Counted from the first letter of the stretch, positions 1 through 9,435 are shown. The stretch is DNA of 64,000 bases from Robiginitalea sediminis (GCF_002198115.1 NZ_NGNR01000001.1:686369-750368); one strand, 5' to 3'. Numbers and translations: made by a program. Notes: generated by a model not told the origin, from the letters alone.

Positions 1-52
1 ATTCTATTTTTCATCATAAAAGGGTTTGTAGTTATGGTATTTAATAAACCAG

Positions 53-1780
53 TTATGTCAAATTCAAGAAGCTGGATGGATTATAAATGGATATTTGTTT
101 CCAAATATCGTTAGGCAATAGATTCTTCATATCAATCCAATACGCCTTCTCGGTCTTATGGTTCCGCACCACATAAAAGTCCGTCCCAAAGAGCACCCGG
201 TCCTGGATTTTGGGCCGGGATAATAATTCGGAGAGCAGACTGAGGTACTGATTGTTGTGGGCCGTATAACTGATGTCGGAATAAATATTTTCGAACTCGA
301 TAATCATAGACGTAATCAGGCTAAACCAGTCCGTATAATGCCAATGATTATAGCGTTTGGAATAATTCAAGAGATCTGCCCTTAATTGGAGTCCTTGCTG
401 TGGATCGGAAAGCACTTCGTTGGCTTCTCGCTGCCGGTCCTTTTCCAGGAAATCATCCCAGTTTTCGGATCCGCCATAATGTGCAAAGTTGATCTTCAAG
501 TGGGATAAATCCCGTTCCAGCTTCCCATCGGCATAACCAAAAAGGGCGTTCAATTTAGGGTCTGCATAGACGTTCAGGACCCGCATTAAAAATTCAGGCA
601 TCAACAGGCAGCAATAGTTCAAGGGGTGGGTGAAGTTGGCCTGGAAGTCTTTGTTTTTGACTTGCTGAAGGCGCAACTGCTCCATCTTGGCGTCACCATT
701 ATTACAATCCTTGCAAATAGCTTCTTCGAAGATGGGGTGTCGGTCCCATTCTTTCTTTTTGGGGCCTCTATAAAAGATGGGCCCAACCGAGCAATGCGTG
801 GTTATAGGGATGCTATTCTGGGCACAGTAAAGCCAAAGCGGCAGTAGTTCCCTGTCGAAGGGATAGTACCCTAAGGCCGGATAGATTTTGATGCCTACCG
901 CACCACCTTCCAAATAGGTTTTGAGCATGCACGCTTTTAGCTCGATCTTTTCCGGATTTGTGGCATCGAAGTCGAAGAAGGGCTGCTCCTGATCTTGTGT
1001 TGCAATCCGCCGGGGGTCCACAAACACGAAAGGGAATAAGGTCTCTTTATGGGATGCTCGTAGTTTTAGCAGGGCATTCATCTGCTCCAGGTAGGATTCT
1101 CTTACCGGGCCGGCCTCCATAAATTCCATATCCATAGGAAGTACCACAAACTTGGTATCCGGGGGGTACTGTCCTTTAAGCCTTCCAAAAATACTCCCCT
1201 GATTTTCGTAGTTGGCAAAGCGGATAATCTCCTGATAGCGCAAAATGAAGGCAATCCGCTCTTTCCCTACAAGACGTTTCAGCAGTACGAGGCCAATCTT
1301 TCCCAGCCCAACCCGTATAAAGTCAAAGATCAGGGAAAGCGCCAGAAGGATTAAAAACAGATTCCACCTGTTTTCGAATTGGTAGAGGTAGGGTTCCACA
1401 AAGCTGAAAACACCTCCAACGAGTTCATTTACCCCTGTGTTAGAGATCCAGGGCTTTACAAACGCATAGGAGTAATAGAAAAAAAGGGCCCAGGCCAGGA
1501 TACGGATGAGGTTCTTCCCGAAGCGCAAAATGGGATTTCGCACTACCCGGATTTTTGCCAGGTATACCCGCCACCTTCGGTTTCTTTGGGTGTAGGTAAA
1601 ATAATCGGCCGGATGTTGATATAACCCTTTTAGGTTTTCGGCAAACCAACTCGTTTTAATCCACTTGTAAAACGGCCAGGGCACAAATTGCCGCGCGATG
1701 TGTTCCGGAACATGGTCCTTAGTAAAGATGTGCGTGTGCACATTGAAAAAGGCCGAATCTTCCCCCGGTTTAGAAGACAT
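53..1780 (-). CDS. Membrane-anchored amidohydrolase (amidohydrolase-2-like TIM barrel)
   Basis: 575 aa. A metal-dependent hydrolase fold is recognisable: HxH at residues 15-17 on the first strand, then GIKIYP (Lys298), TTHC (His329), FAHYGG (His434) and GTDF (Asp534), the usual order of metal ligands in amidohydrolases. Unusually, two hydrophobic segments (about 91-109 and 139-158) lie between the first strand and the rest of the barrel, so the enzyme should be held on the inner membrane by an insertion and not by an N-terminal anchor. The substrate is unknown. It is divergent from the membrane Nudix-like gene, with about 180 bases between them. Fold assignment is fairly sure; function is not. 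The ATG at 1778-1780 is the natural start because the HxH strand follows directly. Confidence 0.75.
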   Translation of the reverse strand: MSSKPGEDSAFFNVHTHIFTKDHVPEHIARQFVPWPFYKWIKTSWFAENLKGLYQHPADYFTYTQRNRRWRVYLAKIRVVRNPILRFGKNLIRILAWALFFYYSYAFVKPWISNTGVNELVGGVFSFVEPYLYQFENRWNLFLILLALSLIFDFIRVGLGKIGLVLLKRLVGKERIAFILRYQEIIRFANYENQGSIFGRLKGQYPPDTKFVVLPMDMEFMEAGPVRESYLEQMNALLKLRASHKETLFPFVFVDPRRIATQDQEQPFFDFDATNPEKIELKACMLKTYLEGGAVGIKIYPALGYYPFDRELLPLWLYCAQNSIPITTHCSVGPIFYRGPKKKEWDRHPIFEEAICKDCNNGDAKMEQLRLQQVKNKDFQANFTHPLNYCCLLMPEFLMRVLNVYADPKLNALFGYADGKLERDLSHLKINFAHYGGSENWDDFLEKDRQREANEVLSDPQQGLQLRADLLNYSKRYNHWHYTDWFSLITSMIIEFENIYSDISYTAHNNQYLSLLSELLSRPKIQDRVLFGTDFYVVRNHKTEKAYWIDMKNLLPNDIWKQISIYNPSSFLNLT

Positions 1781-1962
1781 GGTGGTTGGTTGTTTTTGGT
1801 TGGGGGAACTAGACGAACCTCTACAAGATAGGAAAATTCGCTCTTGGATTCACGTTGCAGCTGCATATGCTATCTTCCCGAAGGGGAGATCTAGGAAAAT
1901 AGTATCGCGCGAATACGCTACTTTTAGCGAAAACAGACCAAGGTCATCTTTCCCGTGCAACC

Positions 1963-3288
1963 ATGCTCGAAGTCCTGAACAATATCAAATACACCTTCGA
2001 ACTCTTCCGCAAGAAAGTAAAGGGGAAGTTTGACCGAATGGTCTGGTTAAAGCATTTTTTCCTTATTGGATTTGTAAACCTGGCCATGATAGTCGGGGGG
2101 ATCATCGGATGGGTTCTTTGGGAAGAATTCTCCTTAACCACGCCTCAAAAGGCCCTTTCATTTGCACTGTTTTTAGCAGGTCTTATTCTCTCAACAATCC
2201 TTTTTTTCAAATTCGTTGAAAATTATCGAAATGACTACGATCCAAAAAAATTAAACTTGATTGAAAAGAAGGATGTGGATTTAGAAGGGACCGACCAAAT
2301 CCACGATTGGCATCTATCCAGCAGTCGGGATGGTGTACAATCCATCCTCTACAATCCTCAGGTTAACCTGCTTTTGGAAACGAGCGAAAACCGCATTGTA
2401 TGGGAAAACAAGCGCTATGAGGTGCACAATGCCATCAAGGAGAATTTGCCCTATTTCATTTTAAAGATGATAGGAGCTAATAAGGAAACCTTCGACAGCC
2501 CCAAGGTGCGGATGAAGACGGAACTGGATCTGGCATGCATCCAGGAGGGGAGGGACATCATCCTCCAAAAATCCAGCTATTTCCGGGACCGGCTCTCCAA
2601 TACCCTGGCCAATTATATGGTCTATAAAAATGGAAGCCTATTGCTGGATCTTCGAAGCGAGGAATTCCTGATGGACAGAAAGGTAAAACCCCTTTCGGAA
2701 TCGGGTTTGTCCAACCAGTTGGGCGCGAGTGCGTTGCTCTTTACTTCCGATAAAAAAATCGTGTACCTCAAGCAAGGCCAACGGAGCAACGAAAGTACCG
2801 GAAGGCTGGCCCCAGCAGGGTCCGGCTCCTTCGATATCGACGCCAATTGGGGGTCCGATATTCGCTTTAAGGATTACTGTAAAATACACGCCAAGCGGGA
2901 GCTTAAGGAAGAGAGTAACCTCAAGGAAGAAGAGGTGATAAGCCTGGAGATTTGCGGCTTTGGCCGGTACCTCTACCGCTGCGGGAAACCGGAGGTTTTT
3001 TGCGTGGCTACAACCACGAAAAAATCGGAACAAATCAACATCCGCGTTGTGGAATGGGACTATCAGGACAAACGCATTGTGATGACCCAACACATCGAGG
3101 CCTGGACGAAGGATGGGGTTTTAAAAGCCTTGAATGAACTGCTGTTACATCTGGAGCGAACCAACTCCAGGCCAGAGCTCAAGGATGATGTTTCCGGACC
3201 CCTGTATTGGAACGTACTCTTCGCCAGGGATTATTTAAGCGCCAAGTCGGAAGCGGAGATGGAGGTTTTCCTAAATGGTATTAAGTAG
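1963..3288 (+). CDS. Membrane-anchored Nudix-like protein
   Basis: 441 aa. Two transmembrane segments near the N-terminus (about 28-50 and 62-84) are followed by about 150 residues without a clear assignment, and then by a Nudix-like region. A KRELKEESNL stretch near residues 310-320 matches the REUxEE core of the Nudix box, but the glycine-to-glutamate spacing upstream is one residue off and the box glutamate appears to be Asp. It may be a divergent pyrophosphohydrolase or a binding-only Nudix domain. A near-consensus -7 element (TACTTTTA, 1919-1926) precedes the gene. It is the divergent partner of the membrane amidohydrolase; the shared topology suggests one process, which is inference. 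Confidence 0.7.
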   Translation: MLEVLNNIKYTFELFRKKVKGKFDRMVWLKHFFLIGFVNLAMIVGGIIGWVLWEEFSLTTPQKALSFALFLAGLILSTILFFKFVENYRNDYDPKKLNLIEKKDVDLEGTDQIHDWHLSSSRDGVQSILYNPQVNLLLETSENRIVWENKRYEVHNAIKENLPYFILKMIGANKETFDSPKVRMKTELDLACIQEGRDIILQKSSYFRDRLSNTLANYMVYKNGSLLLDLRSEEFLMDRKVKPLSESGLSNQLGASALLFTSDKKIVYLKQGQRSNESTGRLAPAGSGSFDIDANWGSDIRFKDYCKIHAKRELKEESNLKEEEVISLEICGFGRYLYRCGKPEVFCVATTTKKSEQINIRVVEWDYQDKRIVMTQHIEAWTKDGVLKALNELLLHLERTNSRPELKDDVSGPLYWNVLFARDYLSAKSEAEMEVFLNGIK

Positions 3289-3402
3289 GCTATTTGGGTA
3301 AAGAATTGCCCTCCCCCCACAATCCCCCACCCCATTTCAGCGTTATACCCATAACCCAATCGCTCAGACCCCAAATCTGAAAGAACCTACTGTAGTGTTG
3401 TT

Positions 3403-3972
3403 ATGGAAATCCCGAATGTGATCAAGGCCCGTTTGGCGGGTGTTTTCTTTGTGTTGCTGGGGGCCGGAGTGGCCCAGGCCCAGTGCGAAGTCTTTAAGAG
3501 CGAAATCACCGATGTAAAGGACTACGAGCTGCGCGTAAGCCAGCTGGCAGATTCCCTGAAAATCCACGCCGAGGCGGCCGCCTTTGCCGCCAAGTACTCC
3601 GAAGGCCGCAAGAGCGCCAAAAAAGCCGAATTCCTGGCCGGGGAAGCCCTTAGTGCTGCCCAGGAAGCCGTTACTCTGGCTGCCGAAGCCCAGCACCGGG
3701 CCCAGCTCTGTGGCACCGATGCCGTCATCAGCCACTCGGTAAACGCCGAAAGCGCCGCCATTGACGCCCGGGACCTGGCCGACGAGATCTACACCAACGC
3801 CAAAAAAGCCTCTTCCGCCCGCAACCTGGGCGACGTCCACTACTACATGCGCCGGGCCCTCTTTGCCGCCCGCCAGGCCCACAAACGCGCCGATGCTGCA
3901 GCCTATGCGGCGTATGATGCGTATCATAGTTGTGGCCACAAAGACGGCGTTGCCGCCAGGAGAGGAGAGTAA
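3403..3972 (+). CDS. Small secreted Ala-rich helical protein
   Basis: 189 aa, not recognised. Residues 1-26 form a clear signal peptide (basic start, hydrophobic core, AQA cleavage region). The mature part is very rich in Ala, with Lys, Glu and His, almost free of Pro and Gly over long runs, and should be entirely helical, in the manner of a coiled coil or helical bundle. Cys occurs near both ends and in the middle (about residues 28, 106 and 182), so a disulfide is possible. It is probably periplasmic. The stop codon abuts repeat copy 1 with no spacer. No enzyme motif is visible. Confidence 0.7.
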   Translation: MEIPNVIKARLAGVFFVLLGAGVAQAQCEVFKSEITDVKDYELRVSQLADSLKIHAEAAAFAAKYSEGRKSAKKAEFLAGEALSAAQEAVTLAAEAQHRAQLCGTDAVISHSVNAESAAIDARDLADEIYTNAKKASSARNLGDVHYYMRRALFAARQAHKRADAAAYAAYDAYHSCGHKDGVAARRGE

Positions 3973-4488
3973 ATCACGCTTTACCAAAGCGCACAAACGT
4001 TGTTCATTTTCTTTGCTTGCCCAAAGAAAACGAACCAAAAGAAAGGGCACCTTTTCGGGAGGCAATTGGAATGCTCTCGCATTCCAACCGGAAGGTCAGG
4101 GCTAATTCGCCTCCAGGGCTTCGCCGAATCCTAACGCCCTTCCCTTCCTTTGCTGCCGAAAAGGGGTGGTGCCAGCTTCGCCGGCATGGGTTAAGATGCC
4201 CCAAGCATGGTAGAGATTACGCTGGCGCCACTGCTATGGCTACCATGCTTCGAGGTATTTTCAAACCTCGGCATAAGTTCTGGAACGTAGTAAATCGAGG
4301 AAGGCGTGCGGCCGACGAAGGAGAGCCGTTTACGGAGCAACCGTAGGTTGCGGAGTTTAAGCGGCGGGCAGCACAACTGACGTAGATTTCAAGGGGCAGA
4401 ACTGAGCCGAAAGCGATTTTTGGCCACTTTTTATCGCCGGAAAAAGTGGCAATAATAAAGCGAACCGAGGTGCAACCTCGGTGAGCTA
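3973..4488. repeat. Structured 0.5-kb repeat, copy 1
   Basis: Fills the gap between two convergent stop codons exactly. It shares long stretches with copy 3 (for example about 4258-4450) and the general plan of copy 2. Perfect stems seen: 4066-4074 with 4079-4087 (9 bp); an 11-bp arm pair AAGCATGGTAG/CTACCATGCTT near 4203-4250; 4423-4432 with 4441-4450 (10 bp); 4464-4471 with 4475-4482 (8 bp). Stem sequences differ from the stems at the same place in the other copies while pairing is kept. Short reading frames exist on both strands but are not conserved across the three copies. It is best read as a noncoding structured element, perhaps a 3'-UTR RNA of the minus-strand gene that ends at 4489. 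Confidence 0.8.
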
Positions 4489-5745
4489 TTAGACTTTAAT
4501 GATTCGGTCTACAATCTGTTTCCCAAAGTCCTCCCCGGCCATTTCCGCTGCCAGGGCTTCAGCCTGTTTTTTGTAGGCGGGGTTCTCCCATAAATCCTGG
4601 ATAAGCGGCCGCAGGCGTGCTTCGGATACTTTGGTGATGCCGGGGCCTCTCGGACCTACGCCTTTTTCAGCCAGCAATCGGTTCCACATAAACTGGTCGA
4701 TGATGTGGGGGACAATCATACTGGCACAGCCATACTTAATGCCCAGGTGGGTGGTGCCGGAGCCCCCGTGGTGGACCATGGCATATACGCGGGGCAGTAC
4801 CCAGTCGTAGGGGATGCCTTCCACAAAATAAAACTGATCGGTATTATAGTGTTCGGGCTGCACCAGCCCTCCCCCAGCGGTGTTAATAATAGTGGGGATT
4901 CCCAGGACTTCCAGAGTTTTCAGGACGATGGTGGTTTTTCCCTCCGGGTCCGGGTTTACCATGCTGCCAAAGGTAAAGAGCAGAACCCTGGAGTGGCGGG
5001 CCAGAAAGGCCTCCAACTCCGGCTCCGGGGTCCAGTTCAGGGTCTTGTTGCGCTCCTGGTAGCCCAGTACCTGTACATGACTTCCCCAGTAGGGCGGGCG
5101 GGCAAACAGCCCGGGGGAAATCGTATAAATGGCAGGCTGGGTGCGGAGTACTTCCTTAATATTTTTGCTGGTCAATTTCAGCGGGAGCGCGATGCGTTTG
5201 GTGTCGGATTGGATTGACTTCACCAACCCGAAATTCGCCAGCCCAAAGGAGGCGCGGTTCAGGCGCCTGCCCCAGTTTTTGTTAAAGGCGATGTGGCTGT
5301 GGTGGTCTGTGGGGTGGAGCATGTAAGGCACCGGGCTTACCAGGGTGACCTTCCCGGGGTTGAGCATCCCCCAGACAAAGCTGTAAACGGTCTTGGCATG
5401 GTGGACCACCCTGTCCGGCTGTTGCCGCTCCATACAGGCGGCCTGCCGCTCGGCCAGCACCTTGCGCGTGGGAGCAAAGACCTTAGCCATTTTCGCATAC
5501 GAGCGGACCTTCTGCCAGGTGGTGCCGCTTCCCCCCATCACAATCTTGCCCAGGGGGCTTTCCAATAGGTCCATAAACTCCGGGCCCAGGGATTCAAAGG
5601 TGTGGCCCCCGTCCTCGGCCAGGGGCCGGAACTGTTCCGGGAACAGACAAACGGTTTCATGCCCTGCGGCTTTCAGCATATCGGCAATGGCCAGAAAAGG
5701 TTCCATGTCGCCGCGGGTGCCGATGGAGGTGAGGAGGATTTTCAC
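4489..5745 (-). CDS. Glycosyltransferase, GT1/UGT-like (MGT, YjiC type)
   Basis: 418 aa. It starts with the MKILLTSIGTRGDMEPF pattern of UDP-glucuronosyl/sterol glucosyltransferase-like enzymes. The C-terminal half carries the nucleotide-sugar binding region, including VHHGGSGTTHLGIKYG (about 325-340) and a following VPHIIDQFMWNRLL segment, as in GT1 enzymes that glycosylate lipids, sterols or small natural products. No signal peptide or membrane helix, so it should be cytosolic or peripheral. The start codon appears to be GTG (5743-5745). The acceptor cannot be told from the sequence. The gene's 3' end abuts repeat copy 1. Confidence 0.85.
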   Translation of the reverse strand: MKILLTSIGTRGDMEPFLAIADMLKAAGHETVCLFPEQFRPLAEDGGHTFESLGPEFMDLLESPLGKIVMGGSGTTWQKVRSYAKMAKVFAPTRKVLAERQAACMERQQPDRVVHHAKTVYSFVWGMLNPGKVTLVSPVPYMLHPTDHHSHIAFNKNWGRRLNRASFGLANFGLVKSIQSDTKRIALPLKLTSKNIKEVLRTQPAIYTISPGLFARPPYWGSHVQVLGYQERNKTLNWTPEPELEAFLARHSRVLLFTFGSMVNPDPEGKTTIVLKTLEVLGIPTIINTAGGGLVQPEHYNTDQFYFVEGIPYDWVLPRVYAMVHHGGSGTTHLGIKYGCASMIVPHIIDQFMWNRLLAEKGVGPRGPGITKVSEARLRPLIQDLWENPAYKKQAEALAAEMAGEDFGKQIVDRIIKV

Positions 5746-5849
5746 AGGTTTAAGGTAGTTAATTCTGAGAACTGTGGCGCACTATGGGTTCCTCCGGGAT
5801 ACGCAAAAGTTTTACTTCTCTTTCCATTCTTTCTCACCCATGGAACCCC

Positions 5850-5857
5850 TACCTTTG
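5850..5857 (+). promoter_or_regulatory. Bacteroidota -7 element (TACCTTTG) for the MATE gene
   Basis: An exact TAnnTTTG lies 32 bases before the ATG. A small hairpin (GCGGC/GCCGC with a 4-base loop, about 5871-5884) sits in the leader directly before the start and could mask ribosome access. A -33 TTG at good spacing is not obvious. Confidence 0.5.
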
Positions 5858-5889
5858 AGGGACGTAATAAGCGGCGTTAGCCGCCATCC

Positions 5890-7266
5890 ATGGCAAAAGT
5901 AACCTCAGACCAACTCGGAACGGAGCCCATCGGGCCACTGCTGGTGCGGCAGGCGGTGCCCGCGGCCATCGGCATTTTGGTGATGAGCCTGAATATCCTG
6001 GTAGACACCATTTTTGTGGGGAACTGGATCGGGTCCATCGCCATTGCAGCCATCAACGTGGTGCTGCCGGTTTCGTTTTTTATTGCGGCACTGGGGATGG
6101 CCATCGGGATTGGTGGAAGTAGCGTGATCTCCAGGGCCCTGGGGGCCAACCAAGATGAAAAGGCGCTTAAAACCTTCGGGAACCAGATAAGCCTGACCAT
6201 CCTCATTACCGTATCCATGGTGGTGCTGGGGCTGTGGTTTGTGGATGGGCTTATCCCGGCCTTCGGGGGCAAAGGGGGGATCTTTGCCCCGGCTAAGGTG
6301 TACTATACCATTGTGCTGTACGGGGTGCCCTTTCTGGCGCTCTGCATGATGGGCAACACGGTTATCCGGGCAGAAGGCAAGCCCAAGTTTGCCATGATCG
6401 CCATGATCATCCCTTCGGTAGGGAACCTGGTGCTGGACTACCTGTTTATCTACGTCTTCGACTGGGGGATGCACGGGGCCGCCTGGGCCACCACCGGGAG
6501 CTATCTGGTGTGTTTTCTCTACATCCTCTGGTTCTTCTTTTCCAAAAATTCCGAGCTGAAAATCGGGTGGCACCACCTGGCCCTGCACGGTGGTATTTTG
6601 AAAGAAATCGGGGGGCTGGGCTTTGTGACCCTGGCGCGGCAGGCCGTTACCTCCGTTACCTATCTCATCCTTAACAACATCTTATTCGAATTGGGCGGGG
6701 AGCCCATGGTGGCGGTTTATGCCATCATAGGTCGCATGCTCATGTTCGCCCTCTTCCCCGTCTTCGGGGTTACTCAGGGGTTCCTGCCTATAGCGGGCTT
6801 CAACTACGGCGCCCATAAGTATGCTCGTGTTAAGGAGTCCATATACACCGCGATCAAATACGCCGCCCTGGTGGCCACCCTGGTCTTTGTGGTGCTCATG
6901 GCCTTTCCGGCGGAGATTGCAGGCCTCTTCCTGAGCGACCGGCCAGACATGTCGCCGGAGGAAGCCGCCAACAATGCCTTTGTCCTGGCCCATACCCCAT
7001 CGGCCATGCGGTGGGTCTTTGCCGCCACCCCCATCATTGCCATCCAGCTCATAGGCGCCGCCTATTTCCAGGCCATCGGCAAGGCCATCCCGGCCCTGCT
7101 GCTCACCCTCACCCGCCAGGGTTTTTTCTTTATCCCCCTCATCCTGGCCCTGCCGTACTTCTTTGGCGAAATCGGGGTGTGGACCAGTTTTGCGATTGCA
7201 GATGTGCTCGCTACTGTGGTTACGGGGTATTTTTTGAAGAAGGAGATAGACAGAACTTTAACGTAG
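5890..7266 (+). CDS. MATE family multidrug/metabolite exporter
   Basis: 458 aa with about twelve hydrophobic segments in two similar halves, the MATE layout. The N-terminal region LGTEPIGPLLVRQAVPAAIGILVMSLNILVDTIFVG is typical of MATE proteins, with the early Asp of the first helices present. It should use a Na+ or H+ gradient to expel organic cations or other metabolites across the inner membrane. It is a single gene with its own -7 element and is convergent with the gamma-glutamyltransferase gene across repeat copy 2. The substrate is unknown. Confidence 0.9.
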   Translation: MAKVTSDQLGTEPIGPLLVRQAVPAAIGILVMSLNILVDTIFVGNWIGSIAIAAINVVLPVSFFIAALGMAIGIGGSSVISRALGANQDEKALKTFGNQISLTILITVSMVVLGLWFVDGLIPAFGGKGGIFAPAKVYYTIVLYGVPFLALCMMGNTVIRAEGKPKFAMIAMIIPSVGNLVLDYLFIYVFDWGMHGAAWATTGSYLVCFLYILWFFFSKNSELKIGWHHLALHGGILKEIGGLGFVTLARQAVTSVTYLILNNILFELGGEPMVAVYAIIGRMLMFALFPVFGVTQGFLPIAGFNYGAHKYARVKESIYTAIKYAALVATLVFVVLMAFPAEIAGLFLSDRPDMSPEEAANNAFVLAHTPSAMRWVFAATPIIAIQLIGAAYFQAIGKAIPALLLTLTRQGFFFIPLILALPYFFGEIGVWTSFAIADVLATVVTGYFLKKEIDRTLT

Positions 7267-7289
7267 TTTTTATCTTGAAAGAGAGAGTA

Positions 7290-7727
7290 GGGCTCGTCGG
7301 CATTGCATGCCGCCTCGCTTTTCTTCATTTCTTTTGCTCGCCCAAAAGAAACGAAGCAAAGAAAACGGCGCCCTCGCTTAGGCGTTTTTGCAGCCTTTGC
7401 TGCAAAACCAGGCTTTGGAAGCTAAAAGCAGTCCAAGGTTTCCTGCTTTCTTAACGCTTCCAAAGCCTTACGCTGCACCTCGGGGGGTTGCCGGCTGCGC
7501 CGGCATTGGGGAAGGTTCTAGAAGCATGGTAGCGATAGCGGTGGTGTAAGCGGAATCGCGATTTGCGAAGCAAATGGAAAGCGTGGAGCGACCAGCGCCA
7601 GCCGCGGTTTTGCGGCCGCAAAAATCGCATCGAATGCTTCGAAAAAAGGTCTTTTTCTTTCTCCCTTTCTTTTGGACCAGCAAAAGAAAGGGAATAAAAA
7701 GTGAGCCGTGACGTGTCACGGCGAACT
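7290..7727. repeat. Structured 0.5-kb repeat, copy 2 (divergent half)
   Basis: Lies between two convergent stop codons. Positions 7290-7550 match copy 3 closely; from about 7551 to the end the sequence is different from copies 1 and 3 but equally full of hairpins. Perfect stems: 7386-7394 with 7399-7407 (9 bp), 7411-7422 with 7456-7467 (12 bp), 7561-7566 with 7570-7575, a 16-base palindrome at 7608-7623, 7663-7674 with 7681-7692 (12 bp), and 7705-7712 with 7715-7722 (8 bp). The last two sit where the other copies have the same two hairpins with other sequences. No convincing coding frame. Confidence 0.78.
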
Positions 7728-7743
7728 AAACCTCCGGAGGAAC

Positions 7744-9435
7744 CTAATAGCCCGCCGCTTGCCCATCCTTCCGGCTCTCGGAAGCCCCACGGTAGACCTT
7801 GTTTTTGGCATCCCACATTATGGCCTGGTACCCGCCGTAGGATCCACGGGTGAATTGGACGGTGTGGCGGCGGTCCATCAAACCGCGGACGGTTTCATAG
7901 GGGATGCCGGATTCGACCCGGACGATGCCCCGGCCCCCGCGCTCGCCGGTGGGGCTGGAGCCGCCGGTGTGGTCCCAACGGGGGGCGTCCCCGGCTTCCT
8001 GCAGGTTCATGCCGAAGTCGATGAGGTTCATAACGATCTGGCTGTGGCCCTGGGGCTGAAAGTCCCCGCCCATGACCCCGAAGCTCACCCAGGGTGTCCC
8101 GTCCTTGGTGATAAAGGCCGGGATGATGGTGTGGAAGGGACGCTTGCCGGGTTCATACGTATTGGCCTGGCCTTCGGTAAGGCTGAAGAGTTCCCCCCGG
8201 TCCTGCAGCATAAAGCCGAGCCCGGGAGGCGCCATGCCGGAGCCCATCCCCCGGTAATTGCTCTGGATCAGGGAGACCATATTCCCATACTGGTCGGCAG
8301 TCGTCATGTAGATGGTTTCCCCGGCGGAGATTTCCCCGGCCTGGTACTCCCCGGCCCACTCCCGGATCTGCTGGCGGCGGTTGTCCGCATAAGTGTCCGA
8401 AAGGAGGGTTTCCATGGGGACCTTGGCGAAATCCATATCTGCATAGTATTTGGCCCGGTCCTCAAAGGCGAGTTTCTTGGCCTCGGTAAACAAATGGAGG
8501 TGCTCCGCACTGCCAAATTCGATGTTGGAAAAGTCGTACCCTTCCAGGATTTGCAGCATCTGCAGGGCGGCGATCCCCTGCCCGTTGGGGGGGAGTTCCC
8601 AGACGTCGTACCCCCGGTAATTCACGGAAACCGGCGTCACCCATTCGGCCGTATGGCTGGCCAGGTCCTCCTGGGAGAGGAAGCCCCCCTGGGCCTGGAT
8701 AAAGTCGGCGATGGTCTTGGCGATTTTCCCCTTATAGAAGGCATCCCGCCCCCCTTTGGCGATGGCCCGGTAGGTGTTCGCCAGGAAGGGGTTTTTATAG
8801 ATTTCCCCCTCGTTGGGCAGCTTCCCGCCGTTTTGGTCGATATAGGTCTCTTTGATATTCGGGAAGCCCTGTCGCATGAAGAAGGGCACCGTATTTTGCA
8901 TATACCAGGCAATGAGCTGGGTCAGGGGAAAGCCATTCTCGGCATAGTCGATGGCCGGGGCCAATAGTTCCGCCATGGGCATCGTCCCGAATTTACCGTG
9001 CAGCTCGAACCAGCCGCTCACCGCCCCGGGTACGCTCACAGGCAGGGGCCCGTGAGAGGGGATTTCCGTCATTCCCTCTTTCTTAAAGTAGTCCAGCGTC
9101 AGGCTTTTGGGCGAACGCCCACTGGCATTGAGCCCATAGAGCTGCTGGGTCTTGGCATCCCAGACGATGGCAAACAAGTCGCCCCCAATGCCGCACCCGG
9201 TAGGCTCCATAAGGCCCAGGGCCGCGTTGGCGGCAATGGCAGCATCGATAGCCGACCCGCCCTTTTTCAGGATATCCAGCCCAACCTGCGTAGCGAGGGG
9301 GTGGCTGGTGGCCACCATCCCGTGCTGGGCAATTACTTCGGACCGCGTGGCATTAAGGGCCCCGGTGATCCGGTCCTGGGCTTGGAGTTGAAAGCTTGCG
9401 AAAAGGGAAACGAGAAGAAGGCAAATGCGATTCAT
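7744..9435 (-). CDS. ggt: Gamma-glutamyltransferase family protein
   Basis: 563 aa, the usual GGT length, with an N-terminal signal peptide (about 1-19, ending in QAQ) for export to the periplasm. The family core is present: the early GMVATSHPLA region, GGSAIDAAIAANAALG, GCGIGGDLFAIV, and the ETIYMTTADQYGNMVS segment whose first Thr (about residue 374) is the expected autoprocessing site and nucleophile. The subunit boundary would fall there. It resembles the YwrD-like subgroup rather than E. coli Ggt, so activity on glutathione is likely but not certain. A near-consensus -7 (TATCTTTA on the minus strand, 9460-9467) lies 25 bases upstream. Confidence 0.88.
   Translation of the reverse strand: MNRICLLLVSLFASFQLQAQDRITGALNATRSEVIAQHGMVATSHPLATQVGLDILKKGGSAIDAAIAANAALGLMEPTGCGIGGDLFAIVWDAKTQQLYGLNASGRSPKSLTLDYFKKEGMTEIPSHGPLPVSVPGAVSGWFELHGKFGTMPMAELLAPAIDYAENGFPLTQLIAWYMQNTVPFFMRQGFPNIKETYIDQNGGKLPNEGEIYKNPFLANTYRAIAKGGRDAFYKGKIAKTIADFIQAQGGFLSQEDLASHTAEWVTPVSVNYRGYDVWELPPNGQGIAALQMLQILEGYDFSNIEFGSAEHLHLFTEAKKLAFEDRAKYYADMDFAKVPMETLLSDTYADNRRQQIREWAGEYQAGEISAGETIYMTTADQYGNMVSLIQSNYRGMGSGMAPPGLGFMLQDRGELFSLTEGQANTYEPGKRPFHTIIPAFITKDGTPWVSFGVMGGDFQPQGHSQIVMNLIDFGMNLQEAGDAPRWDHTGGSSPTGERGGRGIVRVESGIPYETVRGLMDRRHTVQFTRGSYGGYQAIMWDAKNKVYRGASESRKDGQAAGY

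Noticed and set aside
7708-8967. Open 419-codon plus-strand frame opposite the gamma-glutamyltransferase
   Set aside because: Antisense shadow: the minus-strand frame has full GGT motifs, and this one has no domain and a Pro/Gly/Val-rich composition typical of antisense frames in GC-rich DNA.
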